NCBI GenBank assembly: GCA_050011895.1
Contig: JBEKIF010000024.1
Span: 1 to 64,000 of the forward strand
DNA from: DATBGO01 sp050011895
GTDB taxonomy: Bacteria; Actinomycetota; Actinomycetes; Streptosporangiales; Streptosporangiaceae
Direction of reading: 5' to 3'
Length of the DNA stretch: 64,000 nt
Shown piece after piece: positions 17,234 to 27,254 of the stretch. Both the position numbers and the translations under genes were made by a program. Under the pieces are notes generated by a model. The model was given only the letters and a program-made list of their open reading frames with translations, had not been told where the DNA came from and made no database searches. Every line of letters starts with the position of its first letter. The first letter of the stretch is position 1.

Positions 17234-17819
17234 GTGCAAGGTCACCGGGCTGCGCGAGCGGAAGAAGGCGAAGACGCGCGGCGCCATCCAGGCGCACGCG
17301 CTTCGCCTGTTCCGCGAGCAGGGCTACGACGCCACCACCGTCGAGCAGATCATCGAGGCGGCCGAGGTATCGGAGAGCACGTTCTACCGGTACTTCCCGG
17401 CCAAGGCCGACCTGGTGCTGACCGACGAGTACGACCCGCTGCTGGCCGATGCACTCCGGGCCCAGCCGCCGGAACTCGGCACCATCCCGGCGCTCCGGGC
17501 CGCGGTCCGCTCGGTGTTTTCCGGGCTGACCGCGGCGGAGGAGGCCGACCAGCGCGAGCGGCTCGCTCTCATGCTGTCCGTGCCCGAACTGCGCGGCGCG
17601 ATGCTGGGCCAATTCGCCGACGGGATCAGGATGCTCGCGGAGGTGGTCGCCGAGCGGGCCGGCCGCGCGGCCGCCGATCCCGCGGTCCGCGCCCTGTCGG
17701 GGGCGGTGGTGGGCGCGATGATGACGGCCATGTTCGACACAGCTGACCAGCCGGATGTCGATATCGCCACCCTGATGGACGGAGCGCTCGCCCATCTGGA
17801 GGCCGGCCTCGCGCTGTGA
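17223..17819 (+). CDS. TetR family transcriptional regulator
   Basis: This 198-residue protein has the N-terminal TetR helix-turn-helix at about residues 12-60 (KTRGAIQAHALRLF, YDATTVEQIIEAAEVSE, TFYRYFPAKADLV), followed by an all-helical ligand domain. I chose the ATG at 17223, which overlaps the MFS stop by 11 bp and leaves a normal-length N-terminus; a longer upstream form has no homology. Overlap with the exporter suggests a local repressor relieved by the exported compound. Confidence 0.93.
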   Translation: MPHECKVTGLRERKKAKTRGAIQAHALRLFREQGYDATTVEQIIEAAEVSESTFYRYFPAKADLVLTDEYDPLLADALRAQPPELGTIPALRAAVRSVFSGLTAAEEADQRERLALMLSVPELRGAMLGQFADGIRMLAEVVAERAGRAAADPAVRALSGAVVGAMMTAMFDTADQPDVDIATLMDGALAHLEAGLAL

Positions 17820-17881
17820 CGGTTAGTGATCAGGCCTGCTTGATCGTGAGGCCCGCTGCGCGTGGTCGTTTCGGATAAGTT

Positions 17882-18061
17882 CCCCGGCATCCGATCCCGT
17901 CTGAGCATCAGCTGGTGCTGGAGACAGGGCTGGCGCGTACAACCGTGCGCAAGGCTGTGGCCGCGCTGCGGGATCAGCACTATGTGTACAGCGTGCACGG
18001 GCTCGGGACGTTCGTGACACCGCCGGACGAGCGCCCGGCCAGTGACGGCGAGAGCAGCTAG
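17882..18061 (+). pseudogene. GntR-family regulator fragment
   Basis: The frame reads PIPSEHQLVLETGLARTTVR, then KAVAALRDQHYV and HGLGTFVTPP, ending at a TAG. This is the second half of a GntR winged helix-turn-helix of the type with PSEHQL and GLGTFV. A TAA at 17876-17878 and a frame change just upstream cut off the first helices, and nothing follows the wing. It is a decayed single-domain remnant, though a GTG at 17915 could in theory start a 48-residue peptide. Confidence 0.6.
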
Positions 18062-18098
18062 CAGCGGCCAAGCTGTACCGCGCAGGTAGCAAGAACAG

Positions 18099-20012
<1,914 letters not shown>

Positions 20013-20296
20013 CTGATCCCCCTCGCCGATCGCGACTAGCTGTCCGGGAGCCTACGTCCGGGACGGGACAGTTTCCGTGCCTTTCGCGCACCTGCCCCGC
20101 CGCCCCGCCGCCGCGTGCAGGCGAGGCTCCCAGGAGTTCACGGGTGACGAAACAGGTATTCGCGCGCTGGCGTCGGGTCGCCGTGCTGCGCACACATCAG
20201 CGATTCCTGCGAGTCAGATGCCTTCACACGGTGAGATCTGGACAAGCTTCGCATGATTCATTATCCTGGACAAATCTTACTCAGGAAGGCAAGCAG

Positions 20297-20944
20297 ATGC
20301 CAATTCCTGATCAACAAGGTTTCAAGCCACGCCGAAGAGTTAGCGTTCAATCGCCTAAAACTCGCTGGTCGTCGGTAGTTGCCCTCGCAGTTTGTTTACT
20401 GGCGTTCGGCCCGCCGGCCGCGAGCAGCAGCGTCATCACTGCCAGCGTGGTCTTGCCATATGCATACGCCAGTGGGAATCCCGTCAGCAATATACCTGCA
20501 ATTCCTAATTATCCTCATTGCGGGGCTGATGTTAGCGATATGCATCTCGTGGCATCATACAAGTTGAAGCGGGTAGGAGGTGGCTACTCACGAGGGTGGC
20601 TTTTCTGCGGCATTGCGAAGTGGGGGTTCCGCCACATTCAGGCCAGCGACAAAGGCAAGCGCATTTCCAACTACCCTGGCGGCTGGCCGGGATTCAATTA
20701 CTCGATAACAGCAGTCGAGCGCGCGTGGACTTCCGAGAAATACAATTCCGAAAATAAGACGCGCGCATTTTATAGGCTATTTTACCTATGCGACTCCGCG
20801 GCAAACTGGTACAGGCCCATCCTGTTCCGGGTCGTGCAGGTAGAGAAAACCGCGCGTATCATCACCGCTGTTCCAGATTACGGCCGTAAGAAGACAGGAC
20901 CCTGTCCCGCCCCCACAACAGCTCAACTGACGTTCCCGCGATGA
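20297..20944 (+). CDS. secreted hypothetical protein with four cysteines
   Basis: This 215-residue protein has a long basic N-terminus (KPRRRVSV) and a hydrophobic segment (VVALAVCLLAFG), giving a secretion signal. The mature part contains NYPHCGADVSD, GWLFCGIAKWGFRHIQ, YLCDSAANWYR and a terminal GPCPAPTTA, so four cysteines could form two disulfides. AGGAAGG precedes the ATG at 20297. Its DNA is visibly AT-richer than its neighbours, with less biased third positions, suggesting recent acquisition. I do not recognise a family and propose no function. Confidence 0.75.
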   Translation: MPIPDQQGFKPRRRVSVQSPKTRWSSVVALAVCLLAFGPPAASSSVITASVVLPYAYASGNPVSNIPAIPNYPHCGADVSDMHLVASYKLKRVGGGYSRGWLFCGIAKWGFRHIQASDKGKRISNYPGGWPGFNYSITAVERAWTSEKYNSENKTRAFYRLFYLCDSAANWYRPILFRVVQVEKTARIITAVPDYGRKKTGPCPAPTTAQLTFPR

Positions 20945-20976
20945 CGATCGTTTGGGCGGCAGGCTCCTGACCACGG

Positions 20977-21327
20977 TCACGCCTCGTCGACATCTTGCAG
21001 AGGCCAGAGGTGCACGAAAAGTTCGGCTCGAGTTCCCAGCTCCGCGCGCACGTGAGCGGCGAGATCCGGGGCTTCGCTTGCCCATCGGTCCCGCGCGTCC
21101 TGCGAATGCCAGCCCTTCTGCCAGTGAAAATTGGTATCGAACTCCTCCTGCCAAGCGGCGAGCCGATCCAGCAACTCGGGCGAGAACCTGGTGCGCTGCC
21201 AGGCGAGCTCGCCGTCCCCCCCTAGGGGAAGCTTGGCATGGTAGTCAGGTTCGAGCGTAACGACAGGTGGTAGCGGCTCATCCCAGTCGTCGTCATCGGC
21301 CGGGTGCCACCACGGGTTCTCGCTCAT
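20977..21327 (-). CDS. conserved-looking hypothetical acidic protein
   Basis: This 116-residue soluble protein has no signal peptide, is rich in Asp, Glu and Trp (start MSENPWWHPADDDDWDEPLP) and contains FDTNFHWQKGWHS. Codon bias fits the genome, and GAGAGG lies 8 bp before the ATG. It converges with the secreted orphan, with 32 bp between the stop codons. I do not recognise a domain. Confidence 0.7.
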   Translation of the reverse strand: MSENPWWHPADDDDWDEPLPPVVTLEPDYHAKLPLGGDGELAWQRTRFSPELLDRLAAWQEEFDTNFHWQKGWHSQDARDRWASEAPDLAAHVRAELGTRAELFVHLWPLQDVDEA

Positions 21328-21589
21328 TTTCGAATCCTCTCACGCCGACTGTCCACGCTGACGGTGACTCTGCTGCGCGGGAAACTTGACCATTGATCGG
21401 GTGGGGCCCAAAAACTTGGGATCTGGCACAACGACCGGACCGGCCAGCCGACACCGTGCTGGCCTGATTTGGCCGGGCCGGTCTAGTCAGTCAGGGACCG
21501 GGTGGCAAGCTTAGGGCTGAGCACCGGTGGTCGCGCCCACCGAAGCGGCACACCTGTCGGTGATAAAAGCTCAGGACCGAGGAGAAGCT

Positions 21590-22021
21590 ATGCCCACGCG
21601 TACTGCCGAAACGACCTGGACTGGCGGCCTTGAGGACGGAACCGGCACGGTTGAGCTGGTCAGCTCCGGCATCGCCAGCTACGAGGTCTCGTTCCCCAAG
21701 CGGGCGGCCGATGAGGCCGGCGGCTATACCAGTCCTGAGGAGCTGATCGCCGCTGCGCACAGCTCGTGCTTCGCGATGCAGTTCTCCGGCCTGCTCGGGG
21801 CGGCGGGCGGCACCAGCCAGTCGATCCAGGTCCGGGCGGACGTGACGCTCCGGCCGGATCCCGCGGGCGGATTCCGGATCAGCGGCATCACGCTGAGAGT
21901 CCGCGGCACGGCTGATGGCATTACCCCGGAGCAGTTCACCGCGATCGCCGAGGACGCCAAGAAAAGCTGCCCGGTCAGCAAGGCACTCGCAGCCACCGAC
22001 ATCACCCTCAACGTGATCTGA
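21590..22021 (+). CDS. OsmC/Ohr family peroxiredoxin
   Basis: This 143-residue protein belongs to the OsmC family of thiol-dependent hydroperoxide reductases. The peroxidatic Cys60 lies in AAAHSSCFAM and the second Cys127 in KKSCPVS. EELIAAAHSSC and the C-terminal ITLNV are typical of the OsmC subgroup of osmotic or peroxide stress proteins. The ATG at 21590 is preceded by GGAGAAGCT; an upstream in-frame ATG adds non-homologous sequence. The 262 bp upstream show no other gene. The stop codon is the first base triplet of a tandem repeat array. Confidence 0.93.
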   Translation: MPTRTAETTWTGGLEDGTGTVELVSSGIASYEVSFPKRAADEAGGYTSPEELIAAAHSSCFAMQFSGLLGAAGGTSQSIQVRADVTLRPDPAGGFRISGITLRVRGTADGITPEQFTAIAEDAKKSCPVSKALAATDITLNVI

Positions 22022-22090
22022 CCGTCCGGGGTGGCGTGACCGTCCGGGGTGGCGTGACCGTCCGGGGTGGCGTGACCGTCCGGGGTGGTC
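22019..22090. repeat. 18-bp tandem repeat, four copies
   Basis: The unit TGACCGTCCGGGGTGGCG occurs four times (the last with two changes), beginning exactly at the osmC stop codon. Every unit carries an in-frame TGA, so it supplies repeated stops. Confidence 0.92.
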
Positions 22091-22110
22091 TGAGCTTGGG
22101 TTCTAGGTAT

Positions 22111-22178
22111 CTTATACCGGATTTCGTGGCCTTCGCCGACCTTTATGTCGGATATGTGGTCACCAAATCCGGTATAAG
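22111..22178. repeat. 68-bp palindromic element, copy 1
   Basis: CTTATACCGGATTT (22111-22124) pairs perfectly with AAATCCGGTATAAG (22165-22178). The stem continues with GTGGCC against GGTCAC, and an inner CCGAC/GTCGG hairpin sits at the centre. It lies between converging osmC and tetR. A second copy of the same length lies at 44129-44196. About 52 of 68 positions are identical by eye, with near-perfect arms and a diverged middle. It may be a miniature mobile element, a REP-like repeat or a conserved terminator. Confidence 0.85.
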
Positions 22179-22267
22179 TCCAGTGCCGGCACCGGGTGCC
22201 GGTACCGCCGCCGCGGCACGTGCAGGCCGGACAGGCGAATACTTGCGGGCGGCGGGTCAGGCGCGTC

Positions 22268-22984
22268 TCAGCCGGTGACCCTGGCCAGCGAGCGGACGTA
22301 CTCGCGGACGAACTGGTCCGGGTCGGGCCAGGGGAAGCCAGGCAGTGCGGTGCGGAGGCTGACTGTCCCGTGCATCGCGACCCACACGGCGGTTGCGTCG
22401 GCGACGACGTCGGTGCTGGCCGAGACGCCGGCTTTCACGCAGTCCTCGATCGACTCGACCAGCAGCGCGAACGACTCCGCGCCGAATTCCAGCACCGGCT
22501 TGCCGTCCGAACCCAGCTGGACTGGCTTGCAGTAGTCCCGCGCCCCCAGCCGCTGCTCGGAGAACAGCACGCCGTACCGGGCCGGGTGCCCGAGCCCGAA
22601 CGCCACATAAGCTTCGCAGCCGGCGACAAGGCGGGCGGCCGGATCCTGGCCGGCCGAATCCGCGCCGGTCTCGATGGCGTCGGTCAGCTCATCGAAGACC
22701 TGCGCGACCGCCGCGATGATGATGGCGTCGCGATCGGCGAAGTGGGCGTAAATGGACGGGGCCGCGATGCCCACCTCGCGCGCCACCGCGCGCAGCGTGA
22801 CAGCCTCATCCGACCCGGTCCGCTCGATCAGGGCCAGCGCCGCCGAGACGATCTCGTCCGTCAGCCTGGCTCCCTGGCCGCGTGCATTCCGCTGCCGCCT
22901 GCGCGAGCCAGGAGCGGCCGACGTCGAGGGCCGGGCCGCCGAGGCTGCGACCTGGGATCCGGCCGTGCTGGGTGCTGATTTCAT
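22268..22984 (-). CDS. TetR family regulator with WHG-type C-terminal domain
   Basis: This 238-residue protein has a disordered basic N-terminus of about 40 residues. A TetR helix-turn-helix follows (TLRAVAREVGIAAPSIYAHFADRDAII at about 63-90) and a helical C-terminal domain. ARYGVLFSE and ATAVWVAMHGTVSLR match the WHG-type ligand domain. It is divergently transcribed from a DHA2 exporter across a 101-bp spacer with repeated GTAAG motifs, the classic arrangement of a local repressor. Confidence 0.93.
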   Translation of the reverse strand: MKSAPSTAGSQVAASAARPSTSAAPGSRRRQRNARGQGARLTDEIVSAALALIERTGSDEAVTLRAVAREVGIAAPSIYAHFADRDAIIIAAVAQVFDELTDAIETGADSAGQDPAARLVAGCEAYVAFGLGHPARYGVLFSEQRLGARDYCKPVQLGSDGKPVLEFGAESFALLVESIEDCVKAGVSASTDVVADATAVWVAMHGTVSLRTALPGFPWPDPDQFVREYVRSLARVTG

Positions 22985-23020
22985 ATTCCCACTTTACAAC
23001 TGTTAGCTCATCTGTCTATG

Positions 23021-23077
23021 CTTACGACTGTAAGTCAACGAACGTAAGCCAACGATCGTAAGCAAGCAGTCGTAAGG
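23021..23077. promoter_or_regulatory. repeated operator between divergent tetR and MFS genes
   Basis: CTTAC (23021-23025) and GTAAG (23030-23034) form an inverted repeat with a 4-bp spacer. From 23030 three tandem 14-bp units begin with GTAAG (at 23030, 23044 and 23058), and a fourth GTAAG starts at 23072 and runs into the AAGGAG ribosome binding site. This is probably the binding array of the neighbouring TetR protein. Binding would cover the exporter's ribosome site and both promoters. The assignment is inferred from position and symmetry. Confidence 0.6.
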
Positions 23078-23085
23078 AGAATCCG

Positions 23086-24849
23086 ATGAGCAGACGCCCG
23101 ACGAAGCGGCCGGCCTCCGCTGCACCCGCCGGACAGGCCGCTGCACCCGCCAGGCAGGCCGCTGCGGCATCGGCCAGGCGGACGCCCGGGGGACGACCCG
23201 CCCGCCAAGACCGTGGGGCTCCGGCTCGCCAGGATCCCGGGGCTCCGGCCCGCCAGGTGCCTGCCGCCCAGGCCAGCCAGGCAGACAAGTGGCCAGGCGG
23301 CCACCCCCGCCGCAGGCAGATCCTGCTCGTGCTCTGCCTGAGCCTGCTGGTAGTCGTGATCGACAACACCATCCTCAATACCGCGCTGCCCACCCTGGCC
23401 AGGGTGCTGCACGCGGGCACCAGCTCGCTGCAGTGGATCACCGATGCCTACACGCTGTGCTTCGCGGCGCTCCTGGTCCCGGCCGGAGCCCTGGGTGACC
23501 GGTACGGCCGGCGGCTCTCCCTCCTCGGCGGCCTGGCTGTCTTCGCGCTCGGCAGCACGGCGGCGGCGTTCGCGTCCGGCACCGGCATGCTGATCGGGGC
23601 GCGGGTAGTGATGGGGCTGGGGGCTGCGTTCGTCATGCCGGCCACCCTGTCGATCCTGAACGCGGTCTTCCCGCCGAAGGAGCGCCCGCAGGCGATCGCG
23701 GCCTGGTCAGCGGTGGCCGGCGTCGGCATCGTGGTCGGCCCGACTCTCGGCGGCCTGCTGCTCGCGCACTTCTGGTGGGGCAGCGTGTTCCTCATCAATG
23801 TCCCGCTGGTCGCGGTCGCGCTGGCCGGGGTGCTGATGACGGTGCCAGAGACCGCAGAACCGGGCGGCCACCGGCTCGACCTCCCCGGCACTGCGCTCGT
23901 GGCGGGCGCGCTCTTCGCGATCGTCGACGCCATCATCGAGGCGCCGGGCCGCGGCTGGACCTCAGGGGCGACCCTGGCCGAGACCGCCGCCGGGCTAGCC
24001 GCGCTCGCCGCCTTCGTCTGGTGGGAGCTGCGCATCGAGCATCCGCTGATCGACCTGCGAGTGTTCGCCGTGCGTGCCTTCTCCGCGTCAGCCGCCGCCG
24101 TGACAGTGATCTTCTTCGCCCTCTTCGGCAGCCTGTTCGTGCTGACCCAGTACCTGCAGCTGGTCCACGGCTACAGCCCGCTGGCCGCCGGAGTGCGCGC
24201 GCTGCCGTTCGCCATCGCCATGGGCGCCGCCTCACCGGTCTCCCCGATCCTGGCCAAGCGCCTCGGCTCCCGCGTGATCATCCCGGCCGGCATGGCGCTG
24301 ATGGGCCTGGGCCTGCTCGGCCTGTCCACGGCCGGCGTGCACACCGCCTACCTGCCGATCGCTATCGCCATCGCGATCATGGGCGGCGGAATGGGGCTGG
24401 TCATGGCACCCGCGAGCACCACCATCATGAGCACGGTCCCCGCGCACCAGGCCGGTGCCGGAAGTGCGATCAACGACACGATCAGGGAAGTCGGCGGGGC
24501 CCTCGGCGTCGCCATCGTGGGCAGCCTGGCCGCCGCCGTGTACCGCTCGCGGCTGGGCAGCACGCTCGCCACGGCGCACGCGCCCGGCGCGGTCGTCCAC
24601 CAGGCGACCAGCTCGGTTGCCGCGGCCGACGCCATCGGCGCGCACGTCGGCGGCCCGGCCGGCAGCGAGCTGGTGAGCGCGGCTCACAACGCCTTCGTCA
24701 GCGCGATGGCGATGGGCATCCGGGTGGCCGCCGCCGTGGCGCTGGTCTCCGCCGTCGCCGCCATCTTCGCCCTGCCGCGGCGCAGCCGGCCGGAGCCCGT
24801 TCAGGCCGTCAGCCCGGTTCTCGAGCCAGTCCTCGTCCCGGCCCGCTAA
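23086..24849 (+). CDS. MFS transporter, DHA2 family, with low-complexity N-terminal tail
   Basis: This 587-residue membrane protein has a 14-helix DHA2 core from about residue 80. IDNTILNTALPTLARVL is in helix 1, GDRYGRRLS in loop 2-3, and motif C (VAGVGIVVGPTLGG) in helix 5. Before it lies an Ala/Pro/Arg/Gln-rich cytoplasmic tail of about 75 residues with repeated APARQ units, which is unusual for this family. AAGGAG precedes the ATG. It is an exporter presumably induced when its substrate releases the divergent TetR repressor. Confidence 0.93.
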   Translation: MSRRPTKRPASAAPAGQAAAPARQAAAASARRTPGGRPARQDRGAPARQDPGAPARQVPAAQASQADKWPGGHPRRRQILLVLCLSLLVVVIDNTILNTALPTLARVLHAGTSSLQWITDAYTLCFAALLVPAGALGDRYGRRLSLLGGLAVFALGSTAAAFASGTGMLIGARVVMGLGAAFVMPATLSILNAVFPPKERPQAIAAWSAVAGVGIVVGPTLGGLLLAHFWWGSVFLINVPLVAVALAGVLMTVPETAEPGGHRLDLPGTALVAGALFAIVDAIIEAPGRGWTSGATLAETAAGLAALAAFVWWELRIEHPLIDLRVFAVRAFSASAAAVTVIFFALFGSLFVLTQYLQLVHGYSPLAAGVRALPFAIAMGAASPVSPILAKRLGSRVIIPAGMALMGLGLLGLSTAGVHTAYLPIAIAIAIMGGGMGLVMAPASTTIMSTVPAHQAGAGSAINDTIREVGGALGVAIVGSLAAAVYRSRLGSTLATAHAPGAVVHQATSSVAAADAIGAHVGGPAGSELVSAAHNAFVSAMAMGIRVAAAVALVSAVAAIFALPRRSRPEPVQAVSPVLEPVLVPAR

Positions 24850-24860
24850 GCCTCGTCATC

Positions 24861-24897
24861 GCCAGCCCGGCCGTCCTCACCTGGCGGCCGGGCTGGC
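24861..24897 (+). terminator. terminator of the MFS gene
   Basis: GCCAGCCCGGCCG (24861-24873) and CGGCCGGGCTGGC (24885-24897) form a perfect 13-bp stem with an 11-nt loop, 11 bp after the stop codon. Confidence 0.88.
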
Positions 24898-24982
24898 CCG
24901 CGCCCGGGTGCCGCGGCCCGCGGTCATCCGTGGCTGCTGGTACGTGGAAGTCCCGGCATCGAGCTGCGCGATCTTGGCGCGG

Positions 24983-25255
24983 CTAGTCGCCTTCGGATCG
25001 CCACCGGCGGTAAAGATCGATGAACTCGTCGCGCATCTGCGGGGTCAGGTCGTCCGGGGTGATCCGCCCGGCCAGCTCGATGGTGGCCCGCACCTGGGCC
25101 AGGTACTCGGTGCAGTGCGGGCAGCCGGCCAGGTGCGCCTCGAACCGCCGGCGGGCCGATCGCGGAAGGGTGCCTTCGAGGTAGTCGGTGACCAGCTCGA
25201 CCGCCTGCTGGCAGACGAGGTCGCGGCGCCGCAACCGCATCATCCGGGGGATCAC
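24983..25255 (-). CDS. zf-HC2 anti-sigma factor
   Basis: This 90-residue cytoplasmic protein has the zinc-binding anti-sigma signature: Cys15, then His41, Cys45 and Cys48 in FEAHLAGCPHC. The C-terminal half is charged and helical, with no membrane anchor. ZAS proteins hold their cognate ECF sigma factor and, in redox-sensing members, release it on thiol oxidation. The GTG start overlaps the sigma factor stop (GTGA), which fits 1:1 production. Confidence 0.92.
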   Translation of the reverse strand: MIPRMMRLRRRDLVCQQAVELVTDYLEGTLPRSARRRFEAHLAGCPHCTEYLAQVRATIELAGRITPDDLTPQMRDEFIDLYRRWRSEGD

Positions 25256-25845
25256 GTCGCCCTCCCGAACTCGGTCTCAAGGACCTGCCGTACCCGGCTG
25301 CGGCCCCGGTGCAGCAGCACCCGCTGGTTGCCCTCGGAGATGTCCAGCACGTGGCAGACCTCGCTGCTGCTCATCCCTTCGACATCACGCAGCGTGACTA
25401 CCTCGCGCTGGCGCGGCGGCAGGTCCACGATCGCCGACCGGATCCGGTCCGCTAGCTTTCCCGCCCGCAGCCGGTCGTCGATCGCGTCAGTCCAGTGCTC
25501 GGGCGGCTCGCACCAGCCGCCGGCGCTGTCGAACCGCGAGGCGTCGACGGCCGGCCCGGTGTCGGCCACCGCGACGCTGCGGCGTTCCCTCGCGCCCGCC
25601 GTCCGGGCCCGGTTGACGAGGATACGGAAAAGCCAGGTACGAAACGAAGAGCGCCCCTCGAACCCGGCGATCCCGCGGAGCACGCCCATCCAGGTGTCTT
25701 GCACCACTTCCTCGGCCACCGCCCTGCTGGGCACGAACGAGCAGGCCAGCCTCAGCATCGGGTCGTGATACTGCCGCACGAGCAGGACGAACGCCTGCTC
25801 GTCCCCGGCGCGCAGCCGCCGCGTGAGCTCAGCGTCGTCGTCCAT
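25252..25845 (-). CDS. ECF (group 4) RNA polymerase sigma factor
   Basis: This 197-residue protein has sigma-70 region 2 at about residues 18-85 (DEQAFVLLVRQYHDPMLRLA, EEVVQDTWMGVLRGI, RTWLFRILVNRAR). Region 4 is near the C-terminus (LPPRQREVVTLRDVEGMSS, VCHVLDISEGNQRVLLHRGR). It lacks regions 1 and 3, as ECF factors do. I chose the ATG at 25845 because the longer form adds a Gly/Arg-rich non-homologous stretch. It is coupled to a zf-HC2 anti-sigma gene and lies 80 bp downstream of a secreted beta-propeller gene on the same strand. Confidence 0.94.
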   Translation of the reverse strand: MDDDAELTRRLRAGDEQAFVLLVRQYHDPMLRLACSFVPSRAVAEEVVQDTWMGVLRGIAGFEGRSSFRTWLFRILVNRARTAGARERRSVAVADTGPAVDASRFDSAGGWCEPPEHWTDAIDDRLRAGKLADRIRSAIVDLPPRQREVVTLRDVEGMSSSEVCHVLDISEGNQRVLLHRGRSRVRQVLETEFGRAT

Positions 25846-25925
25846 TGGCGGCACCCTATGGCCTTTGCCCGGGCCGGCGCGGTGTCCCCGGGCCAGCAGG
25901 GACACCGCATCCGGCACTCGCGTCG

Positions 25926-27074
25926 TCAGCCAGCGGTGATTCCCTCGCCGCCGACCGCGCCGGGTACCGTGACCGAGCCGATGCCGGTGAGCGATCCGCC
26001 GGCGCCGACCGAGAACTCATCGACGATCCCGTTCAGGCCGGTCTGGACGTACAGGAACCGTCCGCCCCCCGCCGCCGTGGCGTCCACCGTCCCCGGGTCG
26101 GTGGTGGTGTTGCCGAGCAGGGTGAGCTGGCCGCTCGGGCTGGAGCGGTAACTGCTGACCGCCGGACCGCCGGCGTTGGAGGCGAAGAGCAGTCCGTGGC
26201 CGGGAGCGACCCAGCAGGTTGCGGCCTCGCCGGTACCGACCGCGTCGAGCAGGGTGACGGTCCCGTCCCCGTCGAGGCGGAAGGTGGCCAGCGCGTTGGT
26301 GCCTGCCTCGGCGATGACCAGGTGGCCGGCCCGGTCGAAGGTGATCGCGAACGGGACGGTGCCCGGCTCGGAGTTCACGACCGGGCGCGCGGACAGGCCA
26401 CCGTCGGGGCGGACGGCGAAGACGTCGATGTCGTTGCCGTTGGCCTTGGTCGTGACGATCAGCTGGGAGCCGTCCGGGGAGATAGCTAGCTGGCCGGGGG
26501 TGTTGGTGAACTGCGGGGTGGCCGACGGGTCGAGGCCGAGGGCCCGGTTCGACCCGGAGATCGGGAACAGCCGGCCGAAGAAGCTGCGGTAGCCCTGGAC
26601 CGACCCGCCGTCCAGCGCGTTCAGCACGTAGACCAGGTCGCCGTGGACGGCCACGCTGACCGGGAATGTCCCGCCCGAGCCGGTCACCTGGCGGAGGCTG
26701 AGCTGGTCGCCGTGGACGGCGAAGACCGAGACGGTGTTGCTGCCGGCGTTGACCGCGTACAGCAGGCCGTGGCGCCGGTCGTAGGTCAGGGAGCCCTGGG
26801 AGGCGAGGTGGTCCACTACCGATCCGGCCAGGATGCCGCCGAGGCCGCCGGTGGGGTAGGCGCCGGCCTGGGTCAGGCTGCCGCCGCGGGCCCGCTGGTA
26901 GGCGACGACCTGGTTGCCTGCGGTGTTGTCGGTCTGAACGAACACGGCGCGGCCTGCGCCACCGAAGTGAGCGTGCGCCGTGGCGGCACCGGCCGGCCCG
27001 GCTGCCGCACCGAGCGTCCCGGCCACGACGGCCGCGATCACGGCCGCCGGGCCGAGCCTTCTCATGTTCTTCAT
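25926..27074 (-). CDS. secreted beta-propeller (lactonase-like) protein
   Basis: This 382-residue protein starts with a clear Sec signal (MKNMRRLGPAAVIAAVV, cleavage probably after PAGA near residue 30). The rest repeats beta-propeller blades such as GLLYAVNAGSNTVSVFAV, QLAISPDGSQLIVTTKANG and GHLVIAEAGTNALATF. This matches the lactonase/YncE-like seven-bladed family, whose members range from lactonases to binding proteins. The enzymatic activity is not established. It is first in a probable operon with an ECF sigma factor and its anti-sigma factor. Confidence 0.85.
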   Translation of the reverse strand: MKNMRRLGPAAVIAAVVAGTLGAAAGPAGAATAHAHFGGAGRAVFVQTDNTAGNQVVAYQRARGGSLTQAGAYPTGGLGGILAGSVVDHLASQGSLTYDRRHGLLYAVNAGSNTVSVFAVHGDQLSLRQVTGSGGTFPVSVAVHGDLVYVLNALDGGSVQGYRSFFGRLFPISGSNRALGLDPSATPQFTNTPGQLAISPDGSQLIVTTKANGNDIDVFAVRPDGGLSARPVVNSEPGTVPFAITFDRAGHLVIAEAGTNALATFRLDGDGTVTLLDAVGTGEAATCWVAPGHGLLFASNAGGPAVSSYRSSPSGQLTLLGNTTTDPGTVDATAAGGGRFLYVQTGLNGIVDEFSVGAGGSLTGIGSVTVPGAVGGEGITAG

Positions 27075-27254
27075 GCCTGCTCCTTACGCTGGGATGCGGA
27101 CGTACCGGGAGTTCAGTCCCGGCAGCCGCCCCCGCGTTACAGGCGACCGCGCGGCGACGCCCCCTGGCAGGGCTGGCCCGCCGCGCAGCCGGGCCGCGAC
27201 CGTCGCGTAGCTTGGGTGCGTTCCCGGCCCGCCAGTTCAGGAGTGTCGCCGGTC

